Program-made: the position numbers and the translations under genes
From: Apiosordaria backusii
Lineage: Eukaryota; Ascomycota; Sordariomycetes; Sordariales; Lasiosphaeriaceae
Direction: 5' to 3'
Assembly (NCBI GenBank): GCA_030549205.1
Contig: JAUKTV010000002.1
Location: forward strand, 1 to 64,000
Length of the DNA stretch: 64,000 bases
The notes under the pieces: model-generated
Told to the model about the DNA's origin: nothing
What the model saw: only the letters and a program-made list of their open reading frames with translations
The model's database searches: none
Shown: piece after piece, positions 18,264 to 30,200 of the stretch
Layout: each line of letters starts with the position of its first letter
Position numbering within the stretch: position 1 is the stretch's first letter

Positions 18264-21200
18264 GGTTCGTGGCGGGCTCCCATGAGTTATCCGTAGCCGG
18301 GTAGTCCAACCAGCTAACCAAATACTCCAGTTGTTTGTTATTAATGCGAGAGTCCAATACTTCTTCCACATCGTACTCTTCTTCCTCGTCCTCGGCTTCT
18401 ACTTGTGTGTCTAGGCTGGCCGCCCGTGGTGCCGGTTCCAAGAGTGAAATGTGAAAGGTGTTCGATCGTAGTCGCATAGTGTCTGGTAGTCTGAGCCTGA
18501 AAGCCGTTTCTGACACCTTTTCCCCGACCGTAAAAGGTCCTACCCTCCTGTGGTCCAGCTTCTTACTTGGTCGTTTTGTGCGCAAATTTCGTGTTGAAAG
18601 AAACACTTTATCCCCCCTCTTCAAGCGAGGTCCCTCGAGCCGTTTGACGTTGTAGTACTTGCGCATGCGTTCCCGAACGAACTCGAGTTCTTCCTTAAGT
18701 TTGGCGTGCAGCATGTGTAGTTTCCCTGCTTTTGCTGCCGCCCTGGGCACTCTTGCCTCTGGTCCTTGTCGTAGATCTGCCTCGAACCCATAATTCGCGA
18801 AGAATGGCGTGACTTTTGTTGTTTCTGTGGGCGCTGTGTTGTAGGCGAGTTGTGCTGCTGGCAAAAGTTCAACCCAGTTGTCTTGTTCGAAATTGATGTA
18901 GTTCCGAAGATACTGTTCAACGATCTGGTTGAGCCTTTCTGTTTGTCCGTCCGTCTGCGGGTGATATGCTGACGATGCCTTGCTTTTCACTCCTACTTGC
19001 TCCATCAGAGCCTTCCAAAACTTCGACACGAACTTGGTGTCGCGATCCGTGATGAATTCCCTTGGCCATGTGTGTGTCGCCGTGACGTTCCGAAACACCA
19101 CATCCGCCAATTTTTCCGCCGTCCAAGTTTCCCTGTAGGGCAGGAAGTATGCCCACTTGGTGAGTCTGTCGACGACCGTGAGGATGCTGTCATACTTGAC
19201 TCCTGTGACCGTGTCCTTGGAATGTGGTAGCTTGGTGATAAAGTCCATCGTCACTGAGCTCCATGGTTGTTTTGCCACTGGTAATGGCTCCAGGAATCCG
19301 TAAGGCTTGTGTCTCTCTGCCTTCGTTCTTCTGCAAAGGTCACATTCTCGCAGCGTTTCCTCAACGTCCTTTCTCAGTCCTGGCCAATTGAAGTGTTGTC
19401 TGATCTTCTCTGTCGTTTTGGCCACTCCCATGTGTCCCCCGAGCTTCGACTCGTGGATTTCCCGAATCAATGCCTTCCGCTGTTCTGGCTCGACATAAGC
19501 TCGATTGTGATACCAGAGCCGGTAATTGTCGTCCTTCTGGACCCCCAAGGATTCCAGTTCAGCCCATCGTTCCTGCTCGTCGCTGCCGATGTTGCTCTGA
19601 TATTTGTTGGCTGTTGATTCTTCTCGGTACACTGCGCAACACTCAGCCCACTGCTGGAGCGGGTGCCTCAGTGTGCCTTCTGTTGTTTCCTGCAACAATG
19701 GTGGTGATTCTTCCGCCACTTTCTCTTCGTGGTGGTCCGCCCTTCTGCTTAGAGCGTCCGCTCTCGCGTTCTCGGATCCCTTCTTGTAATGAATCTGAAA
19801 ATTGAACTCAGACAGGAATTCTGACCACCTGCCTTGCCTGGCGTTGAGGACCTTGGTAGTAGTGAAATACTTCAAGTTTTTGTGATCCGTGTAGACCTGT
19901 ACCTCGTAGTTGGTCCCGCTGAGATAGGGTCTCCATTCCTCGAAAGCCTCGATGATGGCAAGCAGCTCCTTGTCGTGGATTGGGTAGTTCTTGCGTGGTC
20001 CCTCCAGCTTCTTCGAAAAGAATGCTACCGGGTGCAACTTCCCGTCCTGGTCTCGTTGTCCTAGCTGTCCTCCTATGGCGTAGTCGGAAGCGTCTGTCTC
20101 AACTTCGAAAGGTCGTCCTGGATCCGGAAGCTTGAGTACTGGGTCCGCCGTAATGGCGTTCTTGATGGCTTGAAAAGCCTCTTCCTGTTCTTCTTTCCAT
20201 TTGAACTCGGCGTCCTTCTTGGTTAGGTCGTTCAATGGTTTTGCAATGGCGCCGTAGTTCCGTATGAACATTCGATAAAAATTGGTGAATCCCAGAAATT
20301 CTCGAACTCTTGTCTTCAGCTGTTCGGGTGTTTCTCCCTGTGGTCTCGGCCAGTCCTTGACTGCCGCGATCTTCCCTGGTTCCATTCGCACTTCTCCCGG
20401 CGAGATCAGATACCCGAGATAGACCGTCTCCTGCACATGGAACTCGCTCTTGTCCTTGTTGACCGATAGTCCTGCTCCATGTAGCGCGTCCAGAATCTTC
20501 TTGACGTGCTGTTTGTGTTCTTCCAGAGTGCGTGAGTAGATGAGAACGTCGTCGAGGTAGCACACTGCTGTTTTGTCGAGATACTGGCGAATCGTGTGAT
20601 CAACGAGGGCCTGGAAAGTCGCTGGTGCGTTTGTGAGCCCAAACGGCATAACGAGGTACTCGAAATGCCCGTAAGGCGTGCGAAAAGCCGTCTTCCATTC
20701 GTCTCCCTCCTTAATTCGTATGTGCGCGTACCCAACTGGCATATCAAGTCTGGTGAACCATTGTGCCCCTGACAGTTGACTTCGCAGCCGCGAAATCAGT
20801 GGCAGCGGGTAACCGTTCTTCACCGTCTCCTGATTCAGCTGTCGATAATCCACACACAGTCGTGGACTCCCGTCCTTCTTTGGCACGAAGAAAACAGGAT
20901 ATCCGGCTGGCGATGTGGATGCTCTGATGTGTCCCCTCTTAAGATTCTCGTCCACATACTTCCGTAACTCCCCACTCTGCTTGTCGTTGGTGTGGTAGAC
21001 CTGAAAGAGTTTGAGCTTTGCTCCTTCCTTAAGCTTGATCTCATGGTCCCATGGTCCCCTCTCTGGTAGGCCCTGAAGGTGCTTTGCCGTGAACACTGGA
21101 TGCCCTTGATATTCCGGCGGTACCTCCTTTTTCTCGCTTCTCTTCAAATTGTTGTAATAAGCGTATTTGTCCTTCATTGCTGCCGCAATTTCCACCAACG

Positions 21201-21897
21201 CAACTGTTCCTACCAACCCTACTTCTTCGATCTTGCCGCCTGTGTCAATTGAGTACACCAATATTTCCCGTGTCTCTTGCGGTGGTGCCGTGGAGGGTGC
21301 TTGTCCCGCACTCTGCTCCTGCCGTGCTCCTGATCTCCCATCGTTGGTTGGATACTCCCGATTTGTCCTCGGTCGTAGGTGGCCACCATCCTTCCAACGG
21401 ATGTCTGGGTCGTAGTCCTCGTGCCATGGCTGCCCTAGAATCATGTCTTTTTCTGGCCCCATGTCCACGATGTCGAAAATCACTGTCGTTGTTTTTCCTG
21501 ACACTGTGATGTCCAGTGGCAACGTCTCTCTGGTTACCAACTGTGTAGGGAAGGGTCCCTTCATGACGACCTCTTCTTCCTTCTTTCTCCATGGAACCCG
21601 GGCTTGTTGCACAAGTCTTGGTGAAATCAAGTCCACTTCTGCTCCACTGTCCACGAGTGCTTGCGTTTGGAAACCCTTCCAACGCGCTGCTACTCGCAAT
21701 CTTTTGTCTTTTATGCCCCTCCTCTGTACAGCAGCGACCTCGCTGATGTGTAGCTCGTGGTCCTTTAGAGGTTTGCGGCCTCCGCGAAAGGCCGTGACCC
21801 TTTTCCCGACTGTTGTTGAGCCTCCAGAGCGTCCTCCTTCGCCGAACTGTCCAGCAGCTCGAAACCGGCTAACCATTGTCGTTGGGCTTCTTTCCAT
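18052..21897 (-). CDS. pol: Gypsy-2 Pol polyprotein
   Basis: 1281 codons without a stop, in the -1 frame to gag and probably entered at 21801-21807. The protease (LVDSGAEVDLIS), RT (YLDD), RNase H (DASDYAIGG), integrase zinc region and core (TDRDTKF, YHPQTDGQTERLNQ) and chromodomain (EYLVSWLDYP) occur as in Gypsy-1. The RT and RNase H part is almost residue-for-residue the same in the two copies. Differences gather before and within the integrase (for example residues about 750-800) and in the last 60 residues after the chromodomain, which are overlapped by the antisense gene. Confidence 0.95.
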   Translation of the reverse strand: MERSPTTMVSRFRAAGQFGEGGRSGGSTTVGKRVTAFRGGRKPLKDHELHISEVAAVQRRGIKDKRLRVAARWKGFQTQALVDSGAEVDLISPRLVQQARVPWRKKEEEVVMKGPFPTQLVTRETLPLDITVSGKTTTVIFDIVDMGPEKDMILGQPWHEDYDPDIRWKDGGHLRPRTNREYPTNDGRSGARQEQSAGQAPSTAPPQETREILVYSIDTGGKIEEVGLVGTVALVEIAAAMKDKYAYYNNLKRSEKKEVPPEYQGHPVFTAKHLQGLPERGPWDHEIKLKEGAKLKLFQVYHTNDKQSGELRKYVDENLKRGHIRASTSPAGYPVFFVPKKDGSPRLCVDYRQLNQETVKNGYPLPLISRLRSQLSGAQWFTRLDMPVGYAHIRIKEGDEWKTAFRTPYGHFEYLVMPFGLTNAPATFQALVDHTIRQYLDKTAVCYLDDVLIYSRTLEEHKQHVKKILDALHGAGLSVNKDKSEFHVQETVYLGYLISPGEVRMEPGKIAAVKDWPRPQGETPEQLKTRVREFLGFTNFYRMFIRNYGAIAKPLNDLTKKDAEFKWKEEQEEAFQAIKNAITADPVLKLPDPGRPFEVETDASDYAIGGQLGQRDQDGKLHPVAFFSKKLEGPRKNYPIHDKELLAIIEAFEEWRPYLSGTNYEVQVYTDHKNLKYFTTTKVLNARQGRWSEFLSEFNFQIHYKKGSENARADALSRRADHHEEKVAEESPPLLQETTEGTLRHPLQQWAECCAVYREESTANKYQSNIGSDEQERWAELESLGVQKDDNYRLWYHNRAYVEPEQRKALIREIHESKLGGHMGVAKTTEKIRQHFNWPGLRKDVEETLRECDLCRRTKAERHKPYGFLEPLPVAKQPWSSVTMDFITKLPHSKDTVTGVKYDSILTVVDRLTKWAYFLPYRETWTAEKLADVVFRNVTATHTWPREFITDRDTKFVSKFWKALMEQVGVKSKASSAYHPQTDGQTERLNQIVEQYLRNYINFEQDNWVELLPAAQLAYNTAPTETTKVTPFFANYGFEADLRQGPEARVPRAAAKAGKLHMLHAKLKEELEFVRERMRKYYNVKRLEGPRLKRGDKVFLSTRNLRTKRPSKKLDHRRVGPFTVGEKVSETAFRLRLPDTMRLRSNTFHISLLEPAPRAASLDTQVEAEDEEEEYDVEEVLDSRINNKQLEYLVSWLDYPATDNSWEPATNLNCPEKLEEFHRRNPGRPGAGNSEVNPAASQDPSHQRDQRTRLGSLGQASPTARRSSRKRGPVKVGRRPC

Positions 21898-23897
21898 TCC
21901 TCGCTGTCAGATGGGCGTTCATCTATCCCATAGGCTTCTCCCCATGTGATGTTTCTTTCCGCGTGGTATGCCCGCACCTTCATTCTCAAGTGAAGTGCGC
22001 AATCCTTGCTTGGGCAATAAGCCATGTCCTTATCGGGGTTATCCACGCAGCATCGAGCCTCTCTTGGCCAAAACTGAATGACCTGTCGGACATTGTCGGG
22101 TCGAACCGGATCCCCTTGTCTCCACAAGAAATAGTCGTTTAATTCCTCGTCCGGGGCTCCCCATCTTGCGAGTGTCCTCGATACTGGTGCTGGTTGTCCT
22201 GTCTGGGTAACCTCCCTGATCGGCCAATGCCTGTTAAGGGCTTTCAACTGGTAATGTTCCGCGCATCCGTGAGCGGTGCACTGGAACCATGGCACTCTCC
22301 TGTGCTCTGGGTGTCTTGGGTGAACCTGTGGTGTGTCTCCTTCGCAAGGAATATACCACCTGTGAGCTGGGATCTCTCCTGGCGCCAGTGCGAGTCCCAC
22401 GCTGGCCACTGGTCGCGTCGCCCAGAACTCATCCCAAGTCTCTCCGTACTCGTTGAGCCGCAGAAGGCCTCCAACGAACTCTTCCTCCGGAATGATCCAG
22501 TGTTCATCGCCCTGCCTGAGCTGTGCAAGCGGTGGGTTGTCGGTCGTGGCTTGCGCCACCTTGTCCTCGAGGTCGCGGTAGTGTTGTTCAATCGCTTCTC
22601 GCTGGTTCCGAAGTTCTTCCACCCCTTCCTCGAGTCTTTGAACTCGTTCCCTGGCCTGTTGTAGAGTTGTTTCTGTGGTCGAGTCCTGAGTGTTGGTTGT
22701 ACCCGTGGCGAAAACTCGTCCCAATCGTTGTAAGGTTTCCCCAGAGGGTCCCGGAGCAGTGCTCTCTTGTTGCCCAGCGGCTCCTCCGACCGGTCGTTCC
22801 TGTCCCACGACGAGGTCCTCCCCCTCCGAGTCAACCGTTAACTCTCCTTCCTGGGCCTCATACCCGTAATCGCTGTCGGTGTAGTCGTCCGCTGAGTCCA
22901 GGAATCCATCGTTGCCGTACTCAATGCTTGAGATCTCAACAACCCGCGTTGTCTTCGCAACTGCCGCCGCCTCCTTTTCCTTCCAGCTGAGCTGCTTGGG
23001 TGCCCGACAGTCTCTCTTGAAATGCCCCGTCTTCCCGCAGTTGAAGCACTTGACGTTGTTCTTCCCCTTGAACCGCTTCTGAACTGCGTCAATCTCCATA
23101 GGTCCCGCGTGAGTGGTTCCAGACACGCTCGTGGCGTAGCGTTTCCTCTTGTCGTTGGCTCGGTAGCCCCCCGAGCCACGGTGTTGTCCTGGGTTTGCAC
23201 GCGTCCCTCTTTTCTCCATCCGACGTTGAAACTGCCGGTCGTCGATACGAATGGCTGTAGCGATGTACTTGTCGATGGTGTCCGGTCTCTCCTCTTTGTA
23301 CAGTTCGTCCTTCACTTCGTCCTTGAGTCCGTTGTAGAAAAGCTGCATCAAGCCTTCGTCATTGATCTCGCTGCGCAGGGCGTCGGTCTTGAAGGTGGCA
23401 GCATAGTCAGCTGCCGACCGGGTTTGGCGCAAGTTGGCGAGTCTCTCCTGGGCTCGGCGAGCTTCATCGTACTCTCCGAAGACTTCCTTGATGCGGGCTT
23501 CGAACTTCTTGAAGGTCTCGAAGCACTCCCTAGTGATGTCCTTCCTGATGCCTGCGTCGTCGTTCTCGTAATAGTCGTTCAGGATGGGCTCAAACCATGC
23601 AAGAGCCTTGTCCTTGAGTCGAGATGCCGCATAGGTGACCTTGGACTCCTCGTCAGGGAAACGAGTAGGATAGTACCGAAAATAGGTCTTGAGCTGGATC
23701 AGGAATCCTCCAAGCTCTCCTTTTCCGCCACCATAGCGTTCGGGGGCCTCGATCTTGGCCAGCTGGTTATCGCGGTGATCCAGGTGACCAACGGCGACGA
23801 CTTGGTCTTGGGTCTGCTGGACCGCATCCTCGAGCTCTTTGACGCGAGCGTTGAGTCGAGCCAGAATGGCTTGAGGGCTTTCTTTGTTGTCCGCCAT
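21765..23897 (-). CDS. gag: Gypsy-2 Gag
   Basis: 710 residues from the ATG at 23897 (MADNKESPQ). The capsid region and CCHC knuckle (CFNCGKTGHFKRDC) are nearly the same as in Gypsy-1. From about residue 360 on, the sequence diverges: an acidic linker, a coiled coil (near 22560-22660), and a Cys/His-rich block that keeps PCEGDTPQVHPRHPEH, FQC, HGCAEHY, CC and DCALH at matching places. The last 30 residues (ELLDSSAKEDALEAQQQSG) are again the same, as expected from the overlapping frameshift signal and pol start. Confidence 0.93.
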   Translation of the reverse strand: MADNKESPQAILARLNARVKELEDAVQQTQDQVVAVGHLDHRDNQLAKIEAPERYGGGKGELGGFLIQLKTYFRYYPTRFPDEESKVTYAASRLKDKALAWFEPILNDYYENDDAGIRKDITRECFETFKKFEARIKEVFGEYDEARRAQERLANLRQTRSAADYAATFKTDALRSEINDEGLMQLFYNGLKDEVKDELYKEERPDTIDKYIATAIRIDDRQFQRRMEKRGTRANPGQHRGSGGYRANDKRKRYATSVSGTTHAGPMEIDAVQKRFKGKNNVKCFNCGKTGHFKRDCRAPKQLSWKEKEAAAVAKTTRVVEISSIEYGNDGFLDSADDYTDSDYGYEAQEGELTVDSEGEDLVVGQERPVGGAAGQQESTAPGPSGETLQRLGRVFATGTTNTQDSTTETTLQQARERVQRLEEGVEELRNQREAIEQHYRDLEDKVAQATTDNPPLAQLRQGDEHWIIPEEEFVGGLLRLNEYGETWDEFWATRPVASVGLALAPGEIPAHRWYIPCEGDTPQVHPRHPEHRRVPWFQCTAHGCAEHYQLKALNRHWPIREVTQTGQPAPVSRTLARWGAPDEELNDYFLWRQGDPVRPDNVRQVIQFWPREARCCVDNPDKDMAYCPSKDCALHLRMKVRAYHAERNITWGEAYGIDERPSDSEEWKEAQRQWLAGFELLDSSAKEDALEAQQQSGKGSRPFAEAANL
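21776..21807 (-). promoter_or_regulatory. -1 ribosomal frameshift signal at the gag/pol junction of Gypsy-2
   Basis: Same cassette as in Gypsy-1: heptamer G_GGA_AAA at 21807-21801, 6-nt spacer, and 6-bp hairpin 21794-21776. The gag stop is at 21765-21767. Confidence 0.75.
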
Positions 23898-23939
23898 GGT
23901 GATGGGTACCTTCAACTTATCCGTGACAGAGTTGAAGTG

Positions 23940-23948
23940 AGTATGCAA
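23940..23948 (-). promoter_or_regulatory. Putative self-priming site of Gypsy-2
   Basis: TTGCATACT two bases after the 5' LTR is complementary to AGTATGCAA of its own LTR (24099-24091 in RNA sense), as in Gypsy-1. Confidence 0.55.
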
Positions 23949-23950
23949 CG

Positions 23951-24353
23951 TGTGACGAACCCCTGATCAGAACCTCTGAAAGGGATACACAGTTGAAGGT
24001 AACTTCTGATAATAATGGTTCGGTGCAGCTAAACAGTGCACAACAAGATGTCTCAATGTAAACACAAGGTACCGTGAATACACGCTGTGATTGCATACTG
24101 CGGAACTATCTACGAGCTATCTAGTTCCTTGTATATATAGACCATCATTTCCTGGATCATTGTCCTTCCTTAATGATCCCCTAGAGCCGGATCGCTGGAT
24201 CATCACAATGATCCAACGATCCTACTTCCGGATCGTGCTTTTATCCCAATGATCCTTTCCTGGTAGGTCTGTCTCCTATTCCTTTGATTGGCTGTCCCCT
24301 TCTTCCTTCTGATTGGCCGAGGCTGCCGGGAGTCCGCATTCAAGAACGTAACA
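23951..24353 (-). repeat. 5' LTR of Gypsy-2
   Basis: 403 bp. It differs from 17118-17520 at two visible positions (GGTACC for GATACC, and CACGC for CAAGC). It carries the second copy of the 34-bp inverted repeat. Confidence 0.92.
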
Positions 24354-24358
24354 TTATA

Positions 24359-26078
24359 GTAATTTTTATAATTATACTTAACGTAATAATTTTAATAATT
24401 ATAATAATTATTAACATAGTAGGAATTATTCTTTTATTAAAGATTTTTTCCTTTATAGAAATCTTTCCCTATATAGGCCTTATTTACTTAATAGAAATTA
24501 CTTTTAATCTTTTAAATATAATAGCCGTCAATTCGAATATATTAATAAAGGTAAGTAGAAATACCGTCGATATTTTAATAAAGACCGCTATAGGATATAT
24601 TATTAAGTTAAAAATAATGCCGATAATTATTAGGTTAATAAGTAATATATTACTTTAAACGACCTTAATAGTACTAATTAAAGGAGAGATCTTTAAAAAT
24701 TTAGTTTTTTATTACTAAATAAATAAGATAAAGACTATATAATAAATTATAATTTAAATAAAGAGCCTATTAGCATCGACAATAATAACATATTTACTTA
24801 CCTTTTTATATTATTTAAAAGTAATAAATATATTAATTATTAATAAACTTAAATTAAAATTTCTTATAAAAGCAATAAATAATAATATAAACGCTATAGT
24901 AAAATCTTTTCGAATTATATTAAACTACTATCGTATATATATTTAGTATATTATAGCTTATAGAAAAAAACTAATAGGCTATTTAGAAAAAATAAGCCGT
25001 TTTAACTTCCATTATAGCTATATACTAAGTATATTAAATTCAATCTAAATACCCCTTTAAAGCCCCAAATAAAAAGAATGTTTAAATTAATAAAGGCCAG
25101 CTTACTTTAAAAATCAGCTTTAAGATTCTATAAACCGTCCCCTTTTAAAGATTAATAAAAGCCTTAATATCCTATTTCAAAAATAGACTATACTTACATT
25201 ATATAGCTATTTATTTTAAAATAAATTATCGATATTAAACTAGCCCCTTATAAGTTAAAGCCATAGTTTATTAGGAATTTTTATTATTAAATACCAATGT
25301 AAGTAACTTTATAAAGTAATTAATTAATAGTATATTTAAATATAGGCTATTTTATAATTATAATAAATAAAGCCTAGCTTAAATAAATATACCTTAATAT
25401 AAAGATTAAATAAAGAATTAAGTAAATTATAAAAGGAATTATTAAAAGACTAAACCTTTTAAATATAGTAGACATTAATATATATATCCTTAATATAATT
25501 AATAGCTTATCCTATATCGGTAAGTTCTTAATTTATACCTTATTAACCTTTAAATTAGCTTTAAATATATTATTTAATACAGATTTTTTAAAAGCTAATA
25601 GAATATATATTAACTATACTATTAAACTAGTTAAATTTGATATATATAGAGGTATAACTACTATATTTAAATCGGTAATTAAATATACCTTAATATCTTA
25701 AAAAGTAATAGTAAAAGATTAAACGCCTATTTTACCTTAAATTACGATACCGGTTTAAATCTTATATAAAAATCTTTTTAAAATAAATAAAAAGGACTAT
25801 ATATTCTATATAAAGCTAAATAAAACTTACAATATAACTTTTAATAATAGCTTTCTATATATTATCTTTATAATTAACGATACTAACTAACTGATAGTGG
25901 TATATTACCGTTAATAGATTAATAAGATTAAGGAATATATAGAAGATAGATATATAATAGCGTTATAAAAGAAGAGTACTTTTATTAGTATAGTATTAAA
26001 AATAAGCTTAAGTAATAAATTTAAATTAATAAAAGAACTTAAAATAATTTTAATAACTTTAAAAGTAATAATCGATAC
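24359..26078 (+). other. AT-rich RIP-mutated DNA, continuation of 15718-17117
   Basis: No gene is recognisable. One RIP-altered frame stays open across 24284-24658, but it starts in the Gypsy-2 LTR and its Ile/Leu-rich product has no motif. Confidence 0.4.
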
Positions 26079-26945
26079 TATTAAACTAGGTCCCTGTAAG
26101 GCCTAAGACTTTATCGGCCAATCAAATGTAAGACCTAAGTTTACAGTAGGTGGCTGCTATTATACTATGTAGTGAAAGCTTAAATTAGAAAGCCTACCTA
26201 TTAGCTACCCGGTACTTAGTCAGCACCTTACTTTACTATAAGGCTATTTAAAGGCCTATATCCTACTAACCGGAAGGCCAAACTGCTTATAATTTTATAT
26301 TCAAGCTACTAAGGCCTACTACTATAAACAGTATAAGTAGCCTGACCTTAACCTTACATTAACCTATACTTTAGGTTAGGTATATTTGGTTTTACGGCCT
26401 ATTTTATATAGCTATAAGTTAATTTCTTAAAAGCTATAAACCATACTAACTTAACTGCCTATAAGATCTATATTTAACTATTAAGCTAACTAAATTAGCT
26501 AAGAATTAATAGGCCTATAATTAAATAAATATATTACTACTATATTAAATTATAGGCCTGTAGGCTCTATAAGTCGGAAACTATAAAGGACTTAATAAGT
26601 AGTTTATAGAACTTAGCAAACCTCGAGGTTAACCAAACTATACTCTGGCTTATTTACTTACTAAAGTATATAAAGTACTATATATTAGTCGGTAAGTATA
26701 AAGTAAAGGTCAAATACAAACCTTATTATAAAGATTATTATAGTAGATTTATAAAAGGCTAGTACTATAATATAATTATTTACCTACTATATTTCTATTC
26801 TGCAATACCTATAAGGTACTGCACTTTAATACTTTAATATTAAACTATAGGTATTATATATAAAACTTCTACTATACTATAAACTAATATATAAACATTA
26901 ATTACAAGGCCTTAAAGCTTATAATTAGCTATATCTATTTTAATA
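26079..26945 (+). repeat. 5' LTR of copia copy C
   Basis: 867 bp, from TATTAAACTAGG to TTTTAATA, followed by the degraded primer site AATTATAAACTT. It is aligned along its length with the LTRs of copies A and D. Confidence 0.8.
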
Positions 26946-27249
26946 AATTATAAACTTAAAAGATACTTAATTAAGTTATAGGCTTATAAGCTTAAACTTA
27001 AAGCCTTTTATAAATAACGGCTTAAACTATTATAAACTATATTATAAGTAGGCTATAAAATTCCTAATTTTAAAGCCTACCTATTAAAGTAGGGTTTTAA
27101 AGTAAAAACTAGGCTTACTTTACCTTTATTAGATTTTCCGGAAGCCTATAAAGGTTTAAATTTACGCCCGCTATTAAATTTATTACACTATAAAGAATGT
27201 AAAAATTAGGCCTAATAAGGCATTAAAGGCCTATAAACTACAAGCTTAC

Positions 27250-30200
27250 AAAAATTAAAAATAGCCTTCTACTTTAACTGTAACTAAGTAGGTAGTTCTA
27301 TAAAACCTAAAAGTAAGTAAAAAAGTAAAAAGGTAGAGCGACCTTTTTAACTACTACTACTATTAATAATTATAGTATTTTACTATATAAAATAGAGCCT
27401 ATTTTTTAAGGCTTTTAAATACTATAGACTTAGTATCCTTTATTATATAAGCAAATTATAATTAAAGCCTTAATTAAAAATGGTATTAAATTAAGGTTTT
27501 AAAACTCTATAGGACGCTTAAGTAATAAGTATATTAGGCCCTTTATAGATTTAAAAATATAAAATACAAAGCCTAAGTAAAAGCCTTTTAAGAAGCAGGA
27601 ATTAATAGATTTTTATTATATATAAGCCTTTACTATTTAATTTAAAAAACAAAAGGCCTAAATCTAATAATTATAAAGTACTATAACCAAAATAGTAAAA
27701 TAAATTAAACTCTTAATAATAACTTAAAGTACTTTAAAATAGCCTAAAGCCACTATAACTACTCCTCTAATAATAACTAAAACTATATACATAAAAGCCA
27801 TAATAACCTATTAATTAAAGCTTAAAGCTAATAGTAATTCTATAAAGGTCCTTCATACTACTATAGTTATTAAAATAACTAAAAAGGTCTACAAATTCCC
27901 TACTAACTAAAGGCTTATAAGCCTTAAAAATTTCGATCTATAAAAATAAGGCCTAAATATTATACTATATACTATTAATATAATTACTTTTATAAAAGAC
28001 CCTATTATAATAGTCTACTAAAATAATACTAAATAAACCTTATTATTAATATTATTTTAAAATAATATAGCTTTAAACCTTTAGGTTTTTATTTTATAAT
28101 AAATAAGCCTTATTAAAGTCTATAAACTACTTATTTAAAGATATTTTTATAACGCTAAACTATAATAAAAGAACCTTTATAAAAAATACTATTTTTTAAA
28201 CTTATACCAATTTATTAACTTTTTAATAGATTTTAACGTTAAGTTCTTTAACGTAATTAACCGGCTTATATTAACCGGTATCGACCTCTAAACTATAAAT
28301 TAAATAAATTATTACTTATAAGCTATAAAAAAAAACTTCCTATAGTAAATTAAAAAGTAAAGAAATACTATACAGACCGCCAAAATATTAAACTAAAATA
28401 TAAATACTATTAACTTAAACTTTTTAATAGTAAACTTATTAAAAGAATAGTATATTCTAACCTTTATTACTATTAAAGCTATAACTTATAAAAGTAAAAA
28501 AAGCCTTTATAAAGGTATTAAAAATAAGATTTTCTTAAATAAAAAACCTAAATATAATAATAATAATAGCCCTAATAGCCTTAATAATTTTCTCTAAAAG
28601 AAAAAGAAAAAAAGGCTTTAAAAGGCTTAAAGGTACTAAAAAAAGGCCTAAAGCTAAGGATTTATTCATTTATATACTAAGCTTTTATAATCTAGCTTTA
28701 AAGGTCTTTAAAGACTCTAATAATAACGATAATAATAAAGGTATTTATATAGTATTTATAAAGTTAATTAAAAGTATTAAAAACGTTAAAGATAAGGTCC
28801 TAATAATACTCTCTTTAAAGGATATCCTTCTATATAATACTAGGTCTACTAATTATATTATTAATAATCGAAAATAATTTACTAACTATAAACTTAATAA
28901 TAGTTTATTAAGGATAGTTTATATAAGAAGGGGTCCTTTAATACTTAAAGACTTTAAAATCGCTATATTTATAATACTTTTATAAAAAGAATCCTCTAAA
29001 TATACTAAATTTAAGTTTAAAAATACTCTATATATCCCTTAATTTAATATTAACCTTTTTAATAATATATTATATTATAAAGCTAACGGTTAAGTTAAAA
29101 AGAAAGTATTATATAGGCCTAATAAAGCCTTAATAACGGTATTCAATTTTAAATCTTTAGGCTTTTATTTAAAATTATAAAGGATTAAAAGGCCTATTAT
29201 TTATTATAATATAAGTTTTAACGTTATTAATTAGAAGCGAAAATTAATAGTAAAGCTTTTTAATAGGTTTTTATTTTAAAAGGATAGCTATTTAAAGGTC
29301 GATTTAAACCTTTAAAAACTTAATAATAGGTCTATAGAATTAAATAACGATAATATTATTAACTTTAATTTAAATGTTTAAAAAGTAAAGCCCTATAAAC
29401 TTAAAAGGTCAAGTAAAGTTATAAAAAAAGCTATAATTAAGATAGATTTAAAAGAATAAAGCTTTATTAATTTATAAAAGGCCTTAATAGTTTAAGTAAA
29501 TTCGGCTTCGGAGGATTTAATTAAAGTAAACTTATTAAAAAGCTCTATAAGCCTATAGAAGGCTTTAATAGTTTAAGTAACCTCGGCCTATTTAATTAAA
29601 AAAAGGTTTAAAAGGGCTATATATTTAGGGAAGTTATTAAAAATATCCTTAATACTATTATAGATTACTATAGTAAATTACTTTAAATAGTATTAAAATA
29701 GTACATTAAATTAGATTATATAGACTTAATATTACTAAAAAAGACTAATAAAATTATTATTAAGCTTTTAAACTTAGATTAAATAAAAGCAATAGATTTT
29801 TAATACTCGACTTATAATAAAGTTAAAATAATAAGAAAGCTTTAATTTTCTATTATTTCGGACCTTTTTAAAGTTTTAAATTTTATTAAAGGCAATACTT
29901 TTAAAATTAAGCCTATACCCTATAATAAGCTTAATATAGTATTAATTTTAATAGACTGAAAATCCCAATTTAAGTAGGCTTTTTACTTATTAAACGCTAA
30001 AAGACTAACCGTATTAAATATTATAAAAGGTTTTTTTAAAAACCTAAAGAATCGTTACAATTAGTATCTTACTTACTTTTATTACAATAGTAAGAAAGAA
30101 ATTAATTATAAATTATAGGCCTAGTTTTTTACTAAAGGTATTAAATTTTCTACTTTTAAGCCTTATATTTACAAATAAAATAGCCTAATTAAATATTCTA

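Larger units (their letters stand above)
17118..24353 (-). mobile_element. Gypsy-2: intact Ty3/Gypsy chromovirus
   Basis: The 7236-bp element has 403-bp LTRs at 17118-17520 and 23951-24353 with two differences that I can see. The TSD is TTATA (17113-17117 and 24354-24358). Gag, pol, frameshift signal, primer site, polypurine tract and antisense gene are laid out as in Gypsy-1. It is not RIP-mutated. It differs from Gypsy-1 mainly in LTR U3, the antisense gene, the second half of Gag and the Pol tail. Confidence 0.93.
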
